Positions 54,035-63,207 of a DNA stretch of 64,000 bases are shown piece by piece. A model generated the notes under the pieces. The model searched no databases. It worked only from the letters and a program-made list of their open reading frames with translations, and was not told where the DNA came from. The translations under genes were made by a program, and so were the position numbers. Location: NCBI RefSeq assembly GCF_036227205.1, contig NZ_CP109442.1, positions 5,580,001 through 5,644,000 on the forward strand. The letters are read 5' to 3'. Within the stretch, counting starts at the first letter, position 1. Every line of letters starts with the position of its first letter. The DNA is from Amycolatopsis sp. NBC_01480. GTDB taxonomy: Bacteria; Actinomycetota; Actinomycetes; Mycobacteriales; Pseudonocardiaceae.

Positions 54035-55015
54035 ATGACAACCGACACCATGCGGGCGCTCGTCGCGACCGGCTACGGCGATCCCGAGCAGCTCAGGATC
54101 GCCGAACTGCCGGTCCCACGCCCCGGCCCCGGCCAGATCCTGGTGAAGATCGCCGCCTCGACGATCAACCCCACCGACCTGCGCGTCATCGCCGGCGGCT
54201 TCCGCGACCTGGTCGAGCTGCAGTTCCCCTACACACTCGGCAACGAGTTCGCGGGCACCGTCACCGAAGCCGGCCCGGGCGTCACCCGCTTCCGTGTGGG
54301 CGATGAGATCTTCGGCCTGGCCCTGCCTCGCCAGCTACGCCTCGCCGCCGACCCGGTACGACCGTCGCTGAGCACCGGAGCCCTCGCCGACTACGCGGTC
54401 TTCGAAGCGGACACCTCCGCGCTGGACCACCGTCCGGCCGCCCTCGGCGCGGAGCAGGCCGCGTCCCTGCTGATCGCGGGCGGCACCACGCTGGCCCTCA
54501 TGGACACCGCGAAGATCCGCCCCGGCGAGTCCGTCCTCGTGATCGGCGCCACCGGCGCGGTCGGCCTGACCCTGATCCCCAGCCTGGCCACCGCCGGCGC
54601 CGAGATCACGGTGACCGCTCGCACCACCGAGGCCGCCGACCTGCTGCACAGCCTCGGTGCCCACCACGCGGTCGGCTACGACGCCTACCCGACCGGCGTC
54701 GACGTCGTCCTCAACCTCGCACTCTTCGCCGACGGCCTGCCCGCAGCGGCACGCAGCCTGCGCCCCGGCGGCCGGCTGATCTCGATCATCTTCCCGCCAC
54801 CGGAGCCCCAGCAGCTGGAACGCGACGACGTGGAGCTGGCCTTCGTGATGCAGACGGGCGACGAGACCAACGGTGCGCGGGCCGTCGCCGAAGCCGCGAT
54901 CGCGGGCCGGCTCTCGACGCCGATCGCCCGCCGGTACCCACTCGACCACGGCGTCGAAGCGGCAGTCCACTATGCCCGTCAGCACCCGCTCGGCAAGGTC
55001 GTCGTGACCGTCTGA
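54035..55015 (+). CDS. Zinc-free MDR NADP(H)-dependent oxidoreductase
   Basis: This 326-residue reductase starts MRALVATGYGDPEQLRIAEL after five residues, with ILVKIAASTINPTDLRVIAG, LGNEFAGTVTEAGPGVTRFR and the Rossmann VLVIGATGAVGLTLIPSLAT. The family reduces quinones or enones. ATG 54035 is chosen because the conserved start follows closely. It is divergent from the AraC gene, the usual pairing for such reductases. Confidence 0.85.
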   Translation: MTTDTMRALVATGYGDPEQLRIAELPVPRPGPGQILVKIAASTINPTDLRVIAGGFRDLVELQFPYTLGNEFAGTVTEAGPGVTRFRVGDEIFGLALPRQLRLAADPVRPSLSTGALADYAVFEADTSALDHRPAALGAEQAASLLIAGGTTLALMDTAKIRPGESVLVIGATGAVGLTLIPSLATAGAEITVTARTTEAADLLHSLGAHHAVGYDAYPTGVDVVLNLALFADGLPAAARSLRPGGRLISIIFPPPEPQQLERDDVELAFVMQTGDETNGARAVAEAAIAGRLSTPIARRYPLDHGVEAAVHYARQHPLGKVVVTV

Positions 55016-55099
55016 GCAGCGAAACCGTCCCGGCCACCGCAGCCGCGCCCAGTCGTATTCGCGCGGCCCGTGCGCACCGGCACCGACCGGCAACCGCCG

Positions 55100-55670
55100 T
55101 CACGACCGGGCCGGCAGGTCCGCGATCAGCTCGTCCGCCCGGGCCTCGGTGCCCTCGGTGGTGGTCAGGGTGTCGTTGACCTCGGTGGCCGGCACATACG
55201 CGGCATCCTGATCCTCCAGCCACACCCGCAGGTACCCGACCTGCCCATACATTTCGTCGGCGGTGATCCACGCGAACGGCACTTCTGCGGCGAACGCCTC
55301 CGCCGGCATCGCCATACCTTGGCGCGGCTTCGTCTCGAACTCGGTCCGTCGGGGATCCCGGCCCGCCGGCCCCATTCCTGGTCGATCAACGCATGCCCAC
55401 GATCGGACGCGCAGGCCAGGAACGTGCCGATCTGGCAGTTTTCGATCCGGCCCGCGGTCCCGGAGTACTGCCGCTGCACTCCGGCCGATCGCACACCTTT
55501 CCTCGGGGGCCGGTGTCGTCCACGATCAGCACCCCACCCGGCTCACCGACCATCAACACACGGCCCACGACCGCCGGCCCGAGCTGGTCCCTAGCACTGT
55601 TGGCCGCCCCAGACACTGCCAGTACTCCTTTACACAGGGCGGTGTTCGAGGCTGCGATGGGGACGAGCGA
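55100..55670 (-). pseudogene. IS701-family transposase, frameshifted remnant
   Basis: In successive minus-strand frames: [36 protein letters not shown], then [20 protein letters not shown] and [20 protein letters not shown], then [20 protein letters not shown] and [17 protein letters not shown]. The [14 protein letters not shown] and TADExYG motifs identify IS701. At least two frame changes and both missing ends show it is dead. Confidence 0.75.
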
Positions 55671-55675
55671 GAGGT

Positions 55676-57256
55676 TCAACCCCCGCCTCCGCTTAAGGTG
55701 CCGCCGACACCGGCTCGCGCTCGGTGGGCCTGAGGAGATTCGGATTCGCGACGACGCGGCCGGGAGATGCCGACACCGATGAAGAAAATGGTGCCGGCCA
55801 GGCACAGCCAGGAAAAAACGTCTCCGATGACGCGGTAAGCCGTGGTGGTGCTGCGAGTCGGTACATCAGTCAGCCAAAGGCTACGCTCGACCGTGGTGTC
55901 CTGTATGGACAGCGAATGTCCGTTGTGGTCGAAGGCTTCGGACCCGCCGTCGAAGTCTTGGCGGACCAATGAGTAACCGTTTTCGACGGCCCGCAGACCT
56001 GACATCTCGGTGTGCACGCGACCCATCTCTGGCCAGTCACCTCCCGGTACCAGCATGATATCAGCGTCGACGTGCATCATGGCGGGGAAGTCGGCGTCGT
56101 AGCAGATCACGTTGGCGACGCGGCCGTATGGGGTATTCACGACCGGAACCGCGCCGTCACCAGGTGTGTAGCTCTCCAGGCCAGGAACGGGGTGGGCCTT
56201 CTGGTAGGTCCACAGTAGATTGCCGTCTGGTCCGATCAGGTGCGTTTCGTCGCGGTCGCGGGACGGGTCGGGCAGGTGGACGTTGTCGGCGACGTCGAGC
56301 CAGATGTGTTCCTGCCTTGCGACGTCCTGGGCTCGTGCGACGAACGTGGCTTCGCCCGCAGCCGAGATGCGCGCCGCGTTTTCGGACCAGACGACGATCT
56401 TTGCGCCAGCCCGGGCCGCGCTCCGGGTGTCAGCAAACAGACCGTCGATCACCGCGGTGGACTCCGCTCGCACTGTGTCCGGGTCGAATCGTGGGATGGC
56501 GGCCTGCCCGAGCCGCCCTACGGTCGCCGCGTCGACACGAGGCTCGCCGAGTGCCGTCATCTCGATGCCGAGCAGGGCCATTCCGGGGTTGATGCCGGCG
56601 ACGCGGACGGTTTGCGCGGTGTCCACCGGGAACCAGGCCAGCCGCGCGCCACCAGCGACCGCCACGACGGCGACCACGAGCGCATAGGCGCCCACCGTCC
56701 GCGCGGTGCGCCGGGCCGGTGGATGCGCCCACGCCCAGTTCGCCACGGTGGCGAACGCGCCGATGAGGAATCCGATGCCGTACGGACCCACCACGGAGAT
56801 CACCTGCAACAGTGCCAGGTTGCCGTCCTGTGTGGTGGCGAGCAGGCCGTAGGCCGTGCCGAACGGGCTGAACGTGCCCAGCAGGAACTCACACGCCGCC
56901 AGCGCCATCGGGAACAGCAACACCTCGCCGGCCGTACCCAGCCGTGGCACGAGCAGTCGATCTGCCACGTAGGGCAAGGCGAGCACGGTGCCGAAAGCCA
57001 GGCCACCCAGTACGGTCAGCCCGGCCAGCGGCACAGCCATCTGCCACATCCAGAACACCGCCGCTCCCACGGAGACCAGCCATACCAGGACCAGCCCGGC
57101 AAGACGACGGCTGGTGCGGGTGAAGCGCAACAGGAACACCGCGAACAGTCAGGCGGCCAACGGAATGTCCCAGCGTCCGCCCACGGCAAGCAATGACGTG
57201 GCCGCCCCGATGGCCGGCCACAGCCAGCGTCGCCGATCGTTCGTGCCCTGGTTCAT
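55676..57256 (-). pseudogene. lnt: Apolipoprotein N-acyltransferase with in-frame stop at codon 36
   Basis: From ATG 57256 the frame reads MNQGTNDRRRWLWPAIGAAT and RWDIPLAA, then TGA (57149-57151), then LFAVFLLRFTRTSRRL. From there it is uninterrupted to 55676. The body has six or so membrane segments and a nitrilase domain with catalytic Glu (IVVWSENAARIS), Lys (LLWTYQKAHPVPGLESYTPG) and Cys (VANVICYDADFPAMMHVDAD). Lnt attaches the third acyl chain to lipoproteins. The stop replaces what is probably a Trp codon. A restart at GTG 57139 would lack the first membrane helix. It could be a nonsense mutant or a sequence error. Confidence 0.75.
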
Positions 57257-57294
57257 CGAAGTCTCCGGAACGATCAAGTAGTCGAACATCCGGC

Positions 57295-58338
57295 TCAATG
57301 CTTGCCGGCTGGCCCGACAGGAGAAGCGGCCCGGACGGCCCGCGGTACGACAATGCCCTTCTCGATCAGGCTGATCGCGGTGTCGACAAGGGACTCCCGC
57401 GCCGGTCGCATCGCCCAGCCCAGCTCACGTTGCGCTTTCGCCGCGCTGACGCGCTCCCGTCGGCCCAGAAAGTACGGGAGGGGACGCAGCGACCGGTCGA
57501 ACCTCGCCATCAGCCCCACCACGCAACTCGGGATCGTGTGCGTGGGAACACGAAAGCCGCGGTCGTTGAACTCGGCGGCGAGGATGCCCGCCGCATCACG
57601 CATCCATACCTCCTCGCCGGCGAGGATGTACCGGTTGCCCGCGGCCGAGGGGACCTCCAGCGCCAGCCGGTGCCCGACGGCCAGGTCCCGGACATCAACA
57701 ATCGCCATCGCCATCTTGGGCGATGCCGGTACGTCCCTCGTCAGCAGGCGGCGCACCACCTCCACCGACGTCCGAGCCGACGTCGCGCCCACCGGCCCGA
57801 GTGCCCAGCCGGGGTGGACAGCGACCAGTTCGAACTGTTGTGCCGCGGGCAGTTCCGCCACGAAATCCCACGCGGCTCGCTCGGCGAGCGTCTTGCTCTT
57901 CGCATACGGCGGGCTGGCCTCCACAACCGACCAGTCCGCTTCGGTACGCACCGTGGGATCACGACGGTCGCGACCGGCCGTGATGGCCGCGATCGACGAC
58001 GTCAGCACGACTCGTTTCACCGTGCCACTGGCCGCAGCCGCGCGCAGCACCCGCAGGGTGCCGTCGACCGCAGGTCCGATCAGTTCCCCCTCATCGTCCG
58101 GGAGGGTTGCCGGGAACGGGGATGCGACGTGCAACACGTGGTCGCACCCCCTGACGGCCTCGGCCCAGCCATCATCCGAGCCCAGATCCGCCCGGACGAC
58201 CTCGACCTGGCCGGGCAGGGCCGCGGTGGCAGTCGTGCGCGCCGTCGCCCGCACCACGTATCCGTGATCGAGCAGTTCCTGGATGACGTGACCGGCGATG
58301 AAGCCGGTGCCGCCGGTCACGAGCACTCGTTCGGGCAT
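57295..58338 (-). CDS. NAD(P)-dependent epimerase/dihydroflavonol-reductase-like SDR
   Basis: This 347-residue extended SDR starts MPERVLVTGGTGFIAGHVIQ and has RVVLTSSIAAITAGRDRRDP, then the catalytic SPPYAKSKTLAERAAWDFV (YxxxK) and VAVHPGWALGPVGATSARTS. This pattern is like dihydroflavonol-4-reductase-related aldehyde or ketone reductases. It is divergent from a TetR gene, with an ATGTAT/ATACAT operator between them. Confidence 0.87.
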   Translation of the reverse strand: MPERVLVTGGTGFIAGHVIQELLDHGYVVRATARTTATAALPGQVEVVRADLGSDDGWAEAVRGCDHVLHVASPFPATLPDDEGELIGPAVDGTLRVLRAAAASGTVKRVVLTSSIAAITAGRDRRDPTVRTEADWSVVEASPPYAKSKTLAERAAWDFVAELPAAQQFELVAVHPGWALGPVGATSARTSVEVVRRLLTRDVPASPKMAMAIVDVRDLAVGHRLALEVPSAAGNRYILAGEEVWMRDAAGILAAEFNDRGFRVPTHTIPSCVVGLMARFDRSLRPLPYFLGRRERVSAAKAQRELGWAMRPARESLVDTAISLIEKGIVVPRAVRAASPVGPAGKH

Positions 58339-58369
58339 CTCGACGCTCCGGGGTCAGGTGACGAGCAGG

Positions 58370-58388
58370 ATGTATGCAGAGTATACAT
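58370..58388. promoter_or_regulatory. ATGTAT-N7-ATACAT inverted repeat (TetR operator candidate)
   Basis: Perfect 6-bp arms lie at 58370-58375 and 58383-58388 in the 91-bp space between the SDR start (58338) and the TetR GTG (58430). The site is well placed for repression of both genes. Confidence 0.55.
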
Positions 58389-58429
58389 CTGCGGGTGTCA
58401 ACGGCAACCTGGTCGCGTACCATCACGTC

Positions 58430-59068
58430 GTGCCCGAAGCCCGGACCAGCTATCACCACGGCGCCCTCCGCGAGACCCTGCTGGACGTGTGTCTCGGCCT
58501 CGTCGAGACCGAGGGGATCGGTGCGGTGAGCCTGCGCCGCGTGGCGCGCGATGCGGGAGTCAGCCCCAGAGCTCCCTACAACCACTTCCCGGACCGGGCC
58601 AGCCTGCTGGCCGCACTGTCCGGCCGCGGCTTCGCGGAGGTTGCGCGACTGCTGGAAGCCGCCGCCGCCGCAGCGGACACACCGGTGGCGGCACTGGTCG
58701 CACTCGTGCGCGCGTATGTCGACTTCGCCCGGGACAGGCCCGCCTACTTCCGCCTCATGTTCCGACCGGAACTGTCCGAGTCGGTCAACGTTCCCGCCGG
58801 ACACGAAGCCCGCGATGCCGGGTTCAAGATCGTCAACGATGTCGTCGGACGCTGCGTCGACGGCGGACTGATCGCCGAGACACAGCCCGAGGTGCTCACC
58901 GTCGCCCTGTGGGGACTCGGGCACGGCCTGGCGTCACTGTGGACGGACGGAGAGCTGACCAAGCAAGCCGCCGACTTGGACCGCACCGCCGACACCCTCG
59001 TCGACCAAACTCTGGCACTACTGGAGCGACTGCTGAGCACGGGGCAACGCCCCAGTCCCGGCACGTGA
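58430..59068 (+). CDS. TetR-family regulator
   Basis: The 212-residue protein begins with RTSYHHGALRETLLDVCLGL, typical of the TetR subgroup with a YHHGxLR start, then GAVSLRRVARDAGVSPRAPY and NHFPDRASLLAALSGRGF (recognition helix), and a ligand domain (YVDFARDRPAYFRLMFRPEL) typical of the WHG/TetR_C group. GTG 58430 fits this start; upstream in-frame codons would run through the operator. It probably represses the divergent SDR. Confidence 0.87.
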   Translation: MPEARTSYHHGALRETLLDVCLGLVETEGIGAVSLRRVARDAGVSPRAPYNHFPDRASLLAALSGRGFAEVARLLEAAAAAADTPVAALVALVRAYVDFARDRPAYFRLMFRPELSESVNVPAGHEARDAGFKIVNDVVGRCVDGGLIAETQPEVLTVALWGLGHGLASLWTDGELTKQAADLDRTADTLVDQTLALLERLLSTGQRPSPGT

Positions 59069-59666
59069 TCATGACGGACTGACCCCCAGGCCCCAGAACG
59101 GTGCTCACGGAGGCGCTCGAGGAAGTCTCCCGGGGCGTGGCGCCGGACGTACCTTCGATTACTACGGGCAGCGTCCCGATTCGGCCCGCTTGCCCCAAGG
59201 GGAAAGCCCGCGGAGCCGCCGGTGAACGTTCGTGGTGGAAGCCGCCCACCACCTGGCAGCCTGGTCGGCTGCGCCGGTTTCCGCGCCGATCACGAAGTCG
59301 TCGGGGCGTTCGCGGTGCGGCGTCCTGAGACGGAAGGCTCACGAGGCGGTACCTGCGCATTGTCGCGCTCCGTACTTGGAGATCTCCCCACCCCGGCGGG
59401 GCGCTGCGCACGAGCCGGCCGCAACGTCGAACCACACGCGGGGTCAGACCCGAACACTGGGGCCGCCCGGCGCCGGCACCTGTCGGGTCAACCCGATGCC
59501 CTCGAACAGGCCCACCGACCGGCGGCCTGCCGACCGGCCCGGGTGGCCGGCGCCTGGGCCGGTCTGATCGACCGGTCCTTCAACGAGTCGTCGGCCTCCG
59601 CAACGGTGCAGGCCGGCGGGCGTGCCGGCGCCGCGGACCCAGTGCGTCCGTCCACCCTCGGAGAGG
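59069..59666. other. Intergenic DNA without a recognised gene
   Basis: Only arginine-rich shadow frames are seen. A frame near 59230 (VVEAAHHLAAWSAAPVSA) has no family I know. Confidence 0.45.
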
Positions 59667-60788
59667 TCAGGCCCCCTGAGCGCACCGGGCGATCAGCTCG
59701 TCCAGCGCCTCCGCCGGGGAGCTCGTCGACGCGAGTTCGGCCGCTACTGCCTTGGCGGCCGTCCGGTAGGCGGGGTCGTCCAGGACGCGGCGGGCGGCGG
59801 TACCGGCGTCGGCCGGGTTTTCGATGGCCACGGCGGCGCCGGCGGCCGCGGTGAGGGCGGCGTTCTGCGGCTGGTCGGCGATGTACGGGCGGAGCACCAG
59901 GGGGATGCCCTGCGACAGCGCGGAGAGCAGGGTGCCCGTACCACCCGCCGAAACGACGAGATCGACCTCGGGCAGCAGCTTCGACAGCGGGACGAAGCCG
60001 ACCGTCCGCACGCGGTCGTGGTCGAGGTCGGCGGGCAGCAGGTCCGCGCCCTCCGTCACGATCACGTCACAGCCGGCCCCTATGACGGCGGACACCATGG
60101 CCGCCAGTTCGTCCTTGGCCTCCGGGACCGTGACCGTGACGGTCGTCCCCAACGTGACCAGCACGCGCGGGCGGTCCGATGCGAAGGCGGGCGGCGTGTA
60201 CGCCGATCCCCCGTGCTCGTTGGCGACGGGCCGGACCCTGATTCGGTCGGCGTCTGGCCTGCGACCCTGGCCCAGCAGCACGTCCGGGTAGGAGTCCAGC
60301 AGCGCAATCCGCGGGGCCGGGGTCAGCGAGCGGGCCTCGTAGTTCGCCAGCGATCGCTGTTTCAATCCCCCTGCGAACTCTTCGGGCAGCGGGGCGCCGA
60401 CCGTGTTCTCGGCCCAGGGCACGCCCAGGATGGTTGCCACCAGCGGGCCCAGGAAATCGACTTCCTCGCACACGATCAGGTCCGGGGCGAAGCCGCGCGC
60501 CTGCGCCAGCGCCTCGTCGAGGCCGAAATCGATGCGCACGCTGGCGAAGTACTCGATGGTGGAGGGACCGGGGTAGGCCGGGTGGGCCCCGGTGCGGCGC
60601 AGGGCCTCATCGACCATCGCCGACTGGTTCGGGCCGGCGGCGAGGACCGTCAGCGGCGCGACCTGGTCGGTCACGTCCTTCGCCGAGAGGACAGCCACCT
60701 CGTGCCCGGCAGCGACGGCCGCGTCGGCGATCGGCAGCAGCGGCAGCAGATGACCCGTCATGGGATTTCCGCTGAAAAGAATACGCAC
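59667..60788 (-). CDS. MGT-type (GT1) glycosyltransferase
   Basis: The 373-residue protein starts VRILFSGNPMTGHLLPLLPI (acceptor-domain N-terminus) and has RPRVLVTLGTTVTVTVPEA and the donor-binding segment DLVVSAGGTGTLLSALSQGI then PLVLRPYIADQPQNAALTAA (GxPxxxxPxxxDQ). This is the GT1 family used for macrolide, glycopeptide and flavonoid glycosylation and for drug inactivation. GTG 60788 has GAGGAG upstream. It stands alone, so it may act in resistance or on an imported compound. Confidence 0.85.
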   Translation of the reverse strand: MRILFSGNPMTGHLLPLLPIADAAVAAGHEVAVLSAKDVTDQVAPLTVLAAGPNQSAMVDEALRRTGAHPAYPGPSTIEYFASVRIDFGLDEALAQARGFAPDLIVCEEVDFLGPLVATILGVPWAENTVGAPLPEEFAGGLKQRSLANYEARSLTPAPRIALLDSYPDVLLGQGRRPDADRIRVRPVANEHGGSAYTPPAFASDRPRVLVTLGTTVTVTVPEAKDELAAMVSAVIGAGCDVIVTEGADLLPADLDHDRVRTVGFVPLSKLLPEVDLVVSAGGTGTLLSALSQGIPLVLRPYIADQPQNAALTAAAGAAVAIENPADAGTAARRVLDDPAYRTAAKAVAAELASTSSPAEALDELIARCAQGA

Positions 60789-61790
60789 TGGAATCTCCTC
60801 ATACAGTGACCGGTCCAGCGCGTCCAGCTGCTTTCCGTACGCGGCCGCCCGGAATCGACCTTGTCTCGGCGGCACCGCGTCAGGACGAGGCGGGCCCGAT
60901 GTCAGAGCTGATGTAGGTGTCCTTCTTGCCGCCCGTCGGCCTGTCCGCGCTCCGTGATGGTCCGTTTCCGCGTCAACGGGGGCGTACACGGTCCGCCGGC
61001 CATGCCCATCAGGCTGATGGTCGCCGCGCCCGCCACGATCAAACTGCCGCGATCCATGTACTCGCTACCCCGATAGCGATACTTCCGCAAAGCGGTTTCC
61101 GCACCGAGGGTGCGAACAGGCAGGATAACTGCCCATTGCCCCCAAGGGTCGTGAGATGCGGAACCAGCGCCCTGCTCCGCGGGTGATGTCTCCGGGAGCC
61201 GTCAGGCAGCGGTCAGCTCGGACGCGCTGACCGCTGCCAAAACCGCGAAGATAGACAAACGCCGCTCGGCAAAACGTGCACAGGCGCGTGCCTGTCGTTG
61301 TCCCGTCAACCGGCAATGCCCGGAATGCCGACGTACTGACGGCAGCGCGCGCTGCCGGGCGGAATCGTCCGGCTGGGACATGGCCGCGAGGTGTCGATGG
61401 AGGGTTGGGGACGCCGGGTGGCGAGAATCCTCCATCGACGGACACCGAGAGCTCCTGCCGTGACGCGACCTTGACGGCGGAACCGTCGCCGGAGCTTCAG
61501 CGGACGAACCGCAGCGGCCGGCCGACCTCACGGAGCCGAGAACTTCCTCAGGGATTCGGTTCGTCGTGTTCTCTCCGCGACGCGAGACCGGGACGCTTCA
61601 GCCGTCCAGGACCGCGGGCCGATCATCAAAGCATCGCCGAGCGAGCTGCGGTACCGCCAGCGAAGGCGGGCCGCGATCACCGACGGCACCCCTGCGTAGC
61701 GAAATCGTTCGTATCGCATGGGCTCGGCGAAATAACGGTTTCCGGACTCGGAGAAACGTCGCCTTTTCGCACAGGATCGCACCGGGTTTC
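60789..61790. other. Intergenic DNA, 1 kb, without a supported gene
   Basis: A 62-codon minus-strand frame at 60902-61090 has a short hydrophobic part (MDRGSLIVAGAATISLMGMA), but no clear ribosome site and no family. Other frames are shadows. I see nothing else. Confidence 0.4.
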
Positions 61791-62375
61791 TCAGGCCTGG
61801 TCGTCCGCCAAGCGGATGATCGCCTTTCCGGTGTTCGCGCCGGTCAGCATGCCGGTAAACGCTGCGGGAACGGCCTCGATTTCTTGGCTGACCGTCTCTC
61901 GGTACGCAAGTTGGCCGTTCTCCAGCCACGCTCCCACCCGGGAATCGAAATCCTTTCGAAGATCCTCGTGGTCGAATGCGATGAACCCCTGCATGCGGAG
62001 CCGTTTGGTCACGATCTTGAACGCGTTTACCGGCACCGCGCGATGCTCGGACGCGTTGTAGGCCGAGATGGTTCCGCACAGCGCCACCCGCCCGAAGTCA
62101 TTGAGGACTTCGACTGCCGCGGCCAGGTGATCCGACCCCACGTTGTCGAAGAAGATGTCCAGTCCTTCGGGAAACGCGCTCTGCAACTGCTGGAGTACGG
62201 GACCATCCTTGTAGTTGAACGCCGCGTCGTATCCCAGCTCGTCGACGAGGTATTTCGTCTTTTCGACGCTCCCCGCGCTTCCGACAACTCGTTTGGCGCC
62301 GGCGAGCGCGGCGAACTGCCCCGCCATGCTGCCTACGGCACCTGCCGCGCCGGACACGAAGACAGAGGCGCCCAC
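61791..62375 (-). pseudogene. NADP-dependent MDR oxidoreductase, 5'-truncated
   Basis: The frame starts at the nucleotide-binding motif (ASVFVSGAAGAVGSMAGQFA) and continues DELGYDAAFNYKDGPVLQQL, LDIFFDNVGSDHLAAAVEVL, RVALCGTISAYNASEHRAVP, KRLRMQGFIAFDHEDLRKDF and NTGKAIIRLAD to the stop. These are the C-terminal 190 residues of the curcumin/alkenal reductase-like MDR group, normally about 335 residues. The catalytic N-terminal domain is missing; the LuxR-type gene begins where it should be. Confidence 0.75.
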
Positions 62376-62409
62376 GCTGACAACGTCCGCTCACGCCGCT
62401 TATCGGAAG

Positions 62410-63093
62410 CTAGCCAAGCTCTCCCGGCATCCCAGCCAGTCCGAGTTCGCCTGCCCGCACCCCGCCCTGGAACCGCGAGCTGGCTTCGAGCACGGCCATC
62501 AGGTCGGCGACCCGCCGCCGATACGTGCGCAGCGAGGTGCCGAGGCTCCGTGCGGCTGCCTCGTCGGTATTGCCCGCGCAGAGCGCCCGCAGGACCATTC
62601 TTGCCTCGGGAGCGAGTTCGGGTATGTCGCCGCGCAGGTAGACGTCGAGTTCGGTGGCTGTGTCCCAGGCCGCGGTGAACAGCGAACGAATCCCGCTCAC
62701 CAGGATCGGGGAGGCTGTCACTGTGTATTCCCGGCCGAGCGGTGACGGCTCTCCGGCCACGATGGCCACCCGCCGGTCCATGATGATCGTCTCGTGCGGG
62801 AGCGACGCAGAACTGATCCGCATCCGGGTGCCTCCGGCGTCGAGCCGCCGCATCAGGGCACGCTGCGCCTCGGCGGCGAGCGCCAGCGGGCTCAGCAACT
62901 TGCGCACCGCGACGGTTCGCTTGCCGGGCGCCAGGACCCTGCGGGCGAGTGCCGATCGCAGCCCTGGCTGTGACCAGGAATCCAGGTCGCCGGCCACGAG
63001 CACGAACTCCTCCCGCACCGCGTCGAACAGATCCCCCGCCCTGGCCACGAGTTCCGCGTCGCCACGCACCGTGCTGGTCTGTGTATCGGTCAC
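62410..63093 (-). CDS. LuxR-type HTH regulator
   Basis: The 227-residue protein starts at GTG 63093 with GGAG upstream. It has a sensor-like region (LMRRLDAGGTRMRISSASLP, then IIMDRRVAIVAGEPSPLG and YTVTASPILVSGIRSLFTAA) and a C-terminal LuxR HTH (MVLRALCAGNTDEAAARSLG then TSLRTYRRRVADLMAVL). Its sensor and HTH resemble the C-terminal two-thirds of the cluster regulator at 33080, without the N-terminal wHTH. It is divergent from an NmrA-like gene 114 bp away, its probable target. Confidence 0.82.
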   Translation of the reverse strand: MTDTQTSTVRGDAELVARAGDLFDAVREEFVLVAGDLDSWSQPGLRSALARRVLAPGKRTVAVRKLLSPLALAAEAQRALMRRLDAGGTRMRISSASLPHETIIMDRRVAIVAGEPSPLGREYTVTASPILVSGIRSLFTAAWDTATELDVYLRGDIPELAPEARMVLRALCAGNTDEAAARSLGTSLRTYRRRVADLMAVLEASSRFQGGVRAGELGLAGMPGELG

Positions 63094-63207
63094 GTCTCCA
63101 GTGTGACAGGCGCTGCCGAGGAGGCCGTGTGGCAGGAAATGGCCAGTTCCTGGCCGTGGCCGCCGGACCGGGAAAGGCTTGTAGGTGCCACCTTGAAAGG
63201 ACTTCAG

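Noticed and set aside
60902..61090. 62-codon minus-strand frame with a hydrophobic stretch
   Set aside because: No good ribosome site, no conserved motif and no neighbour that suggests a peptide system.
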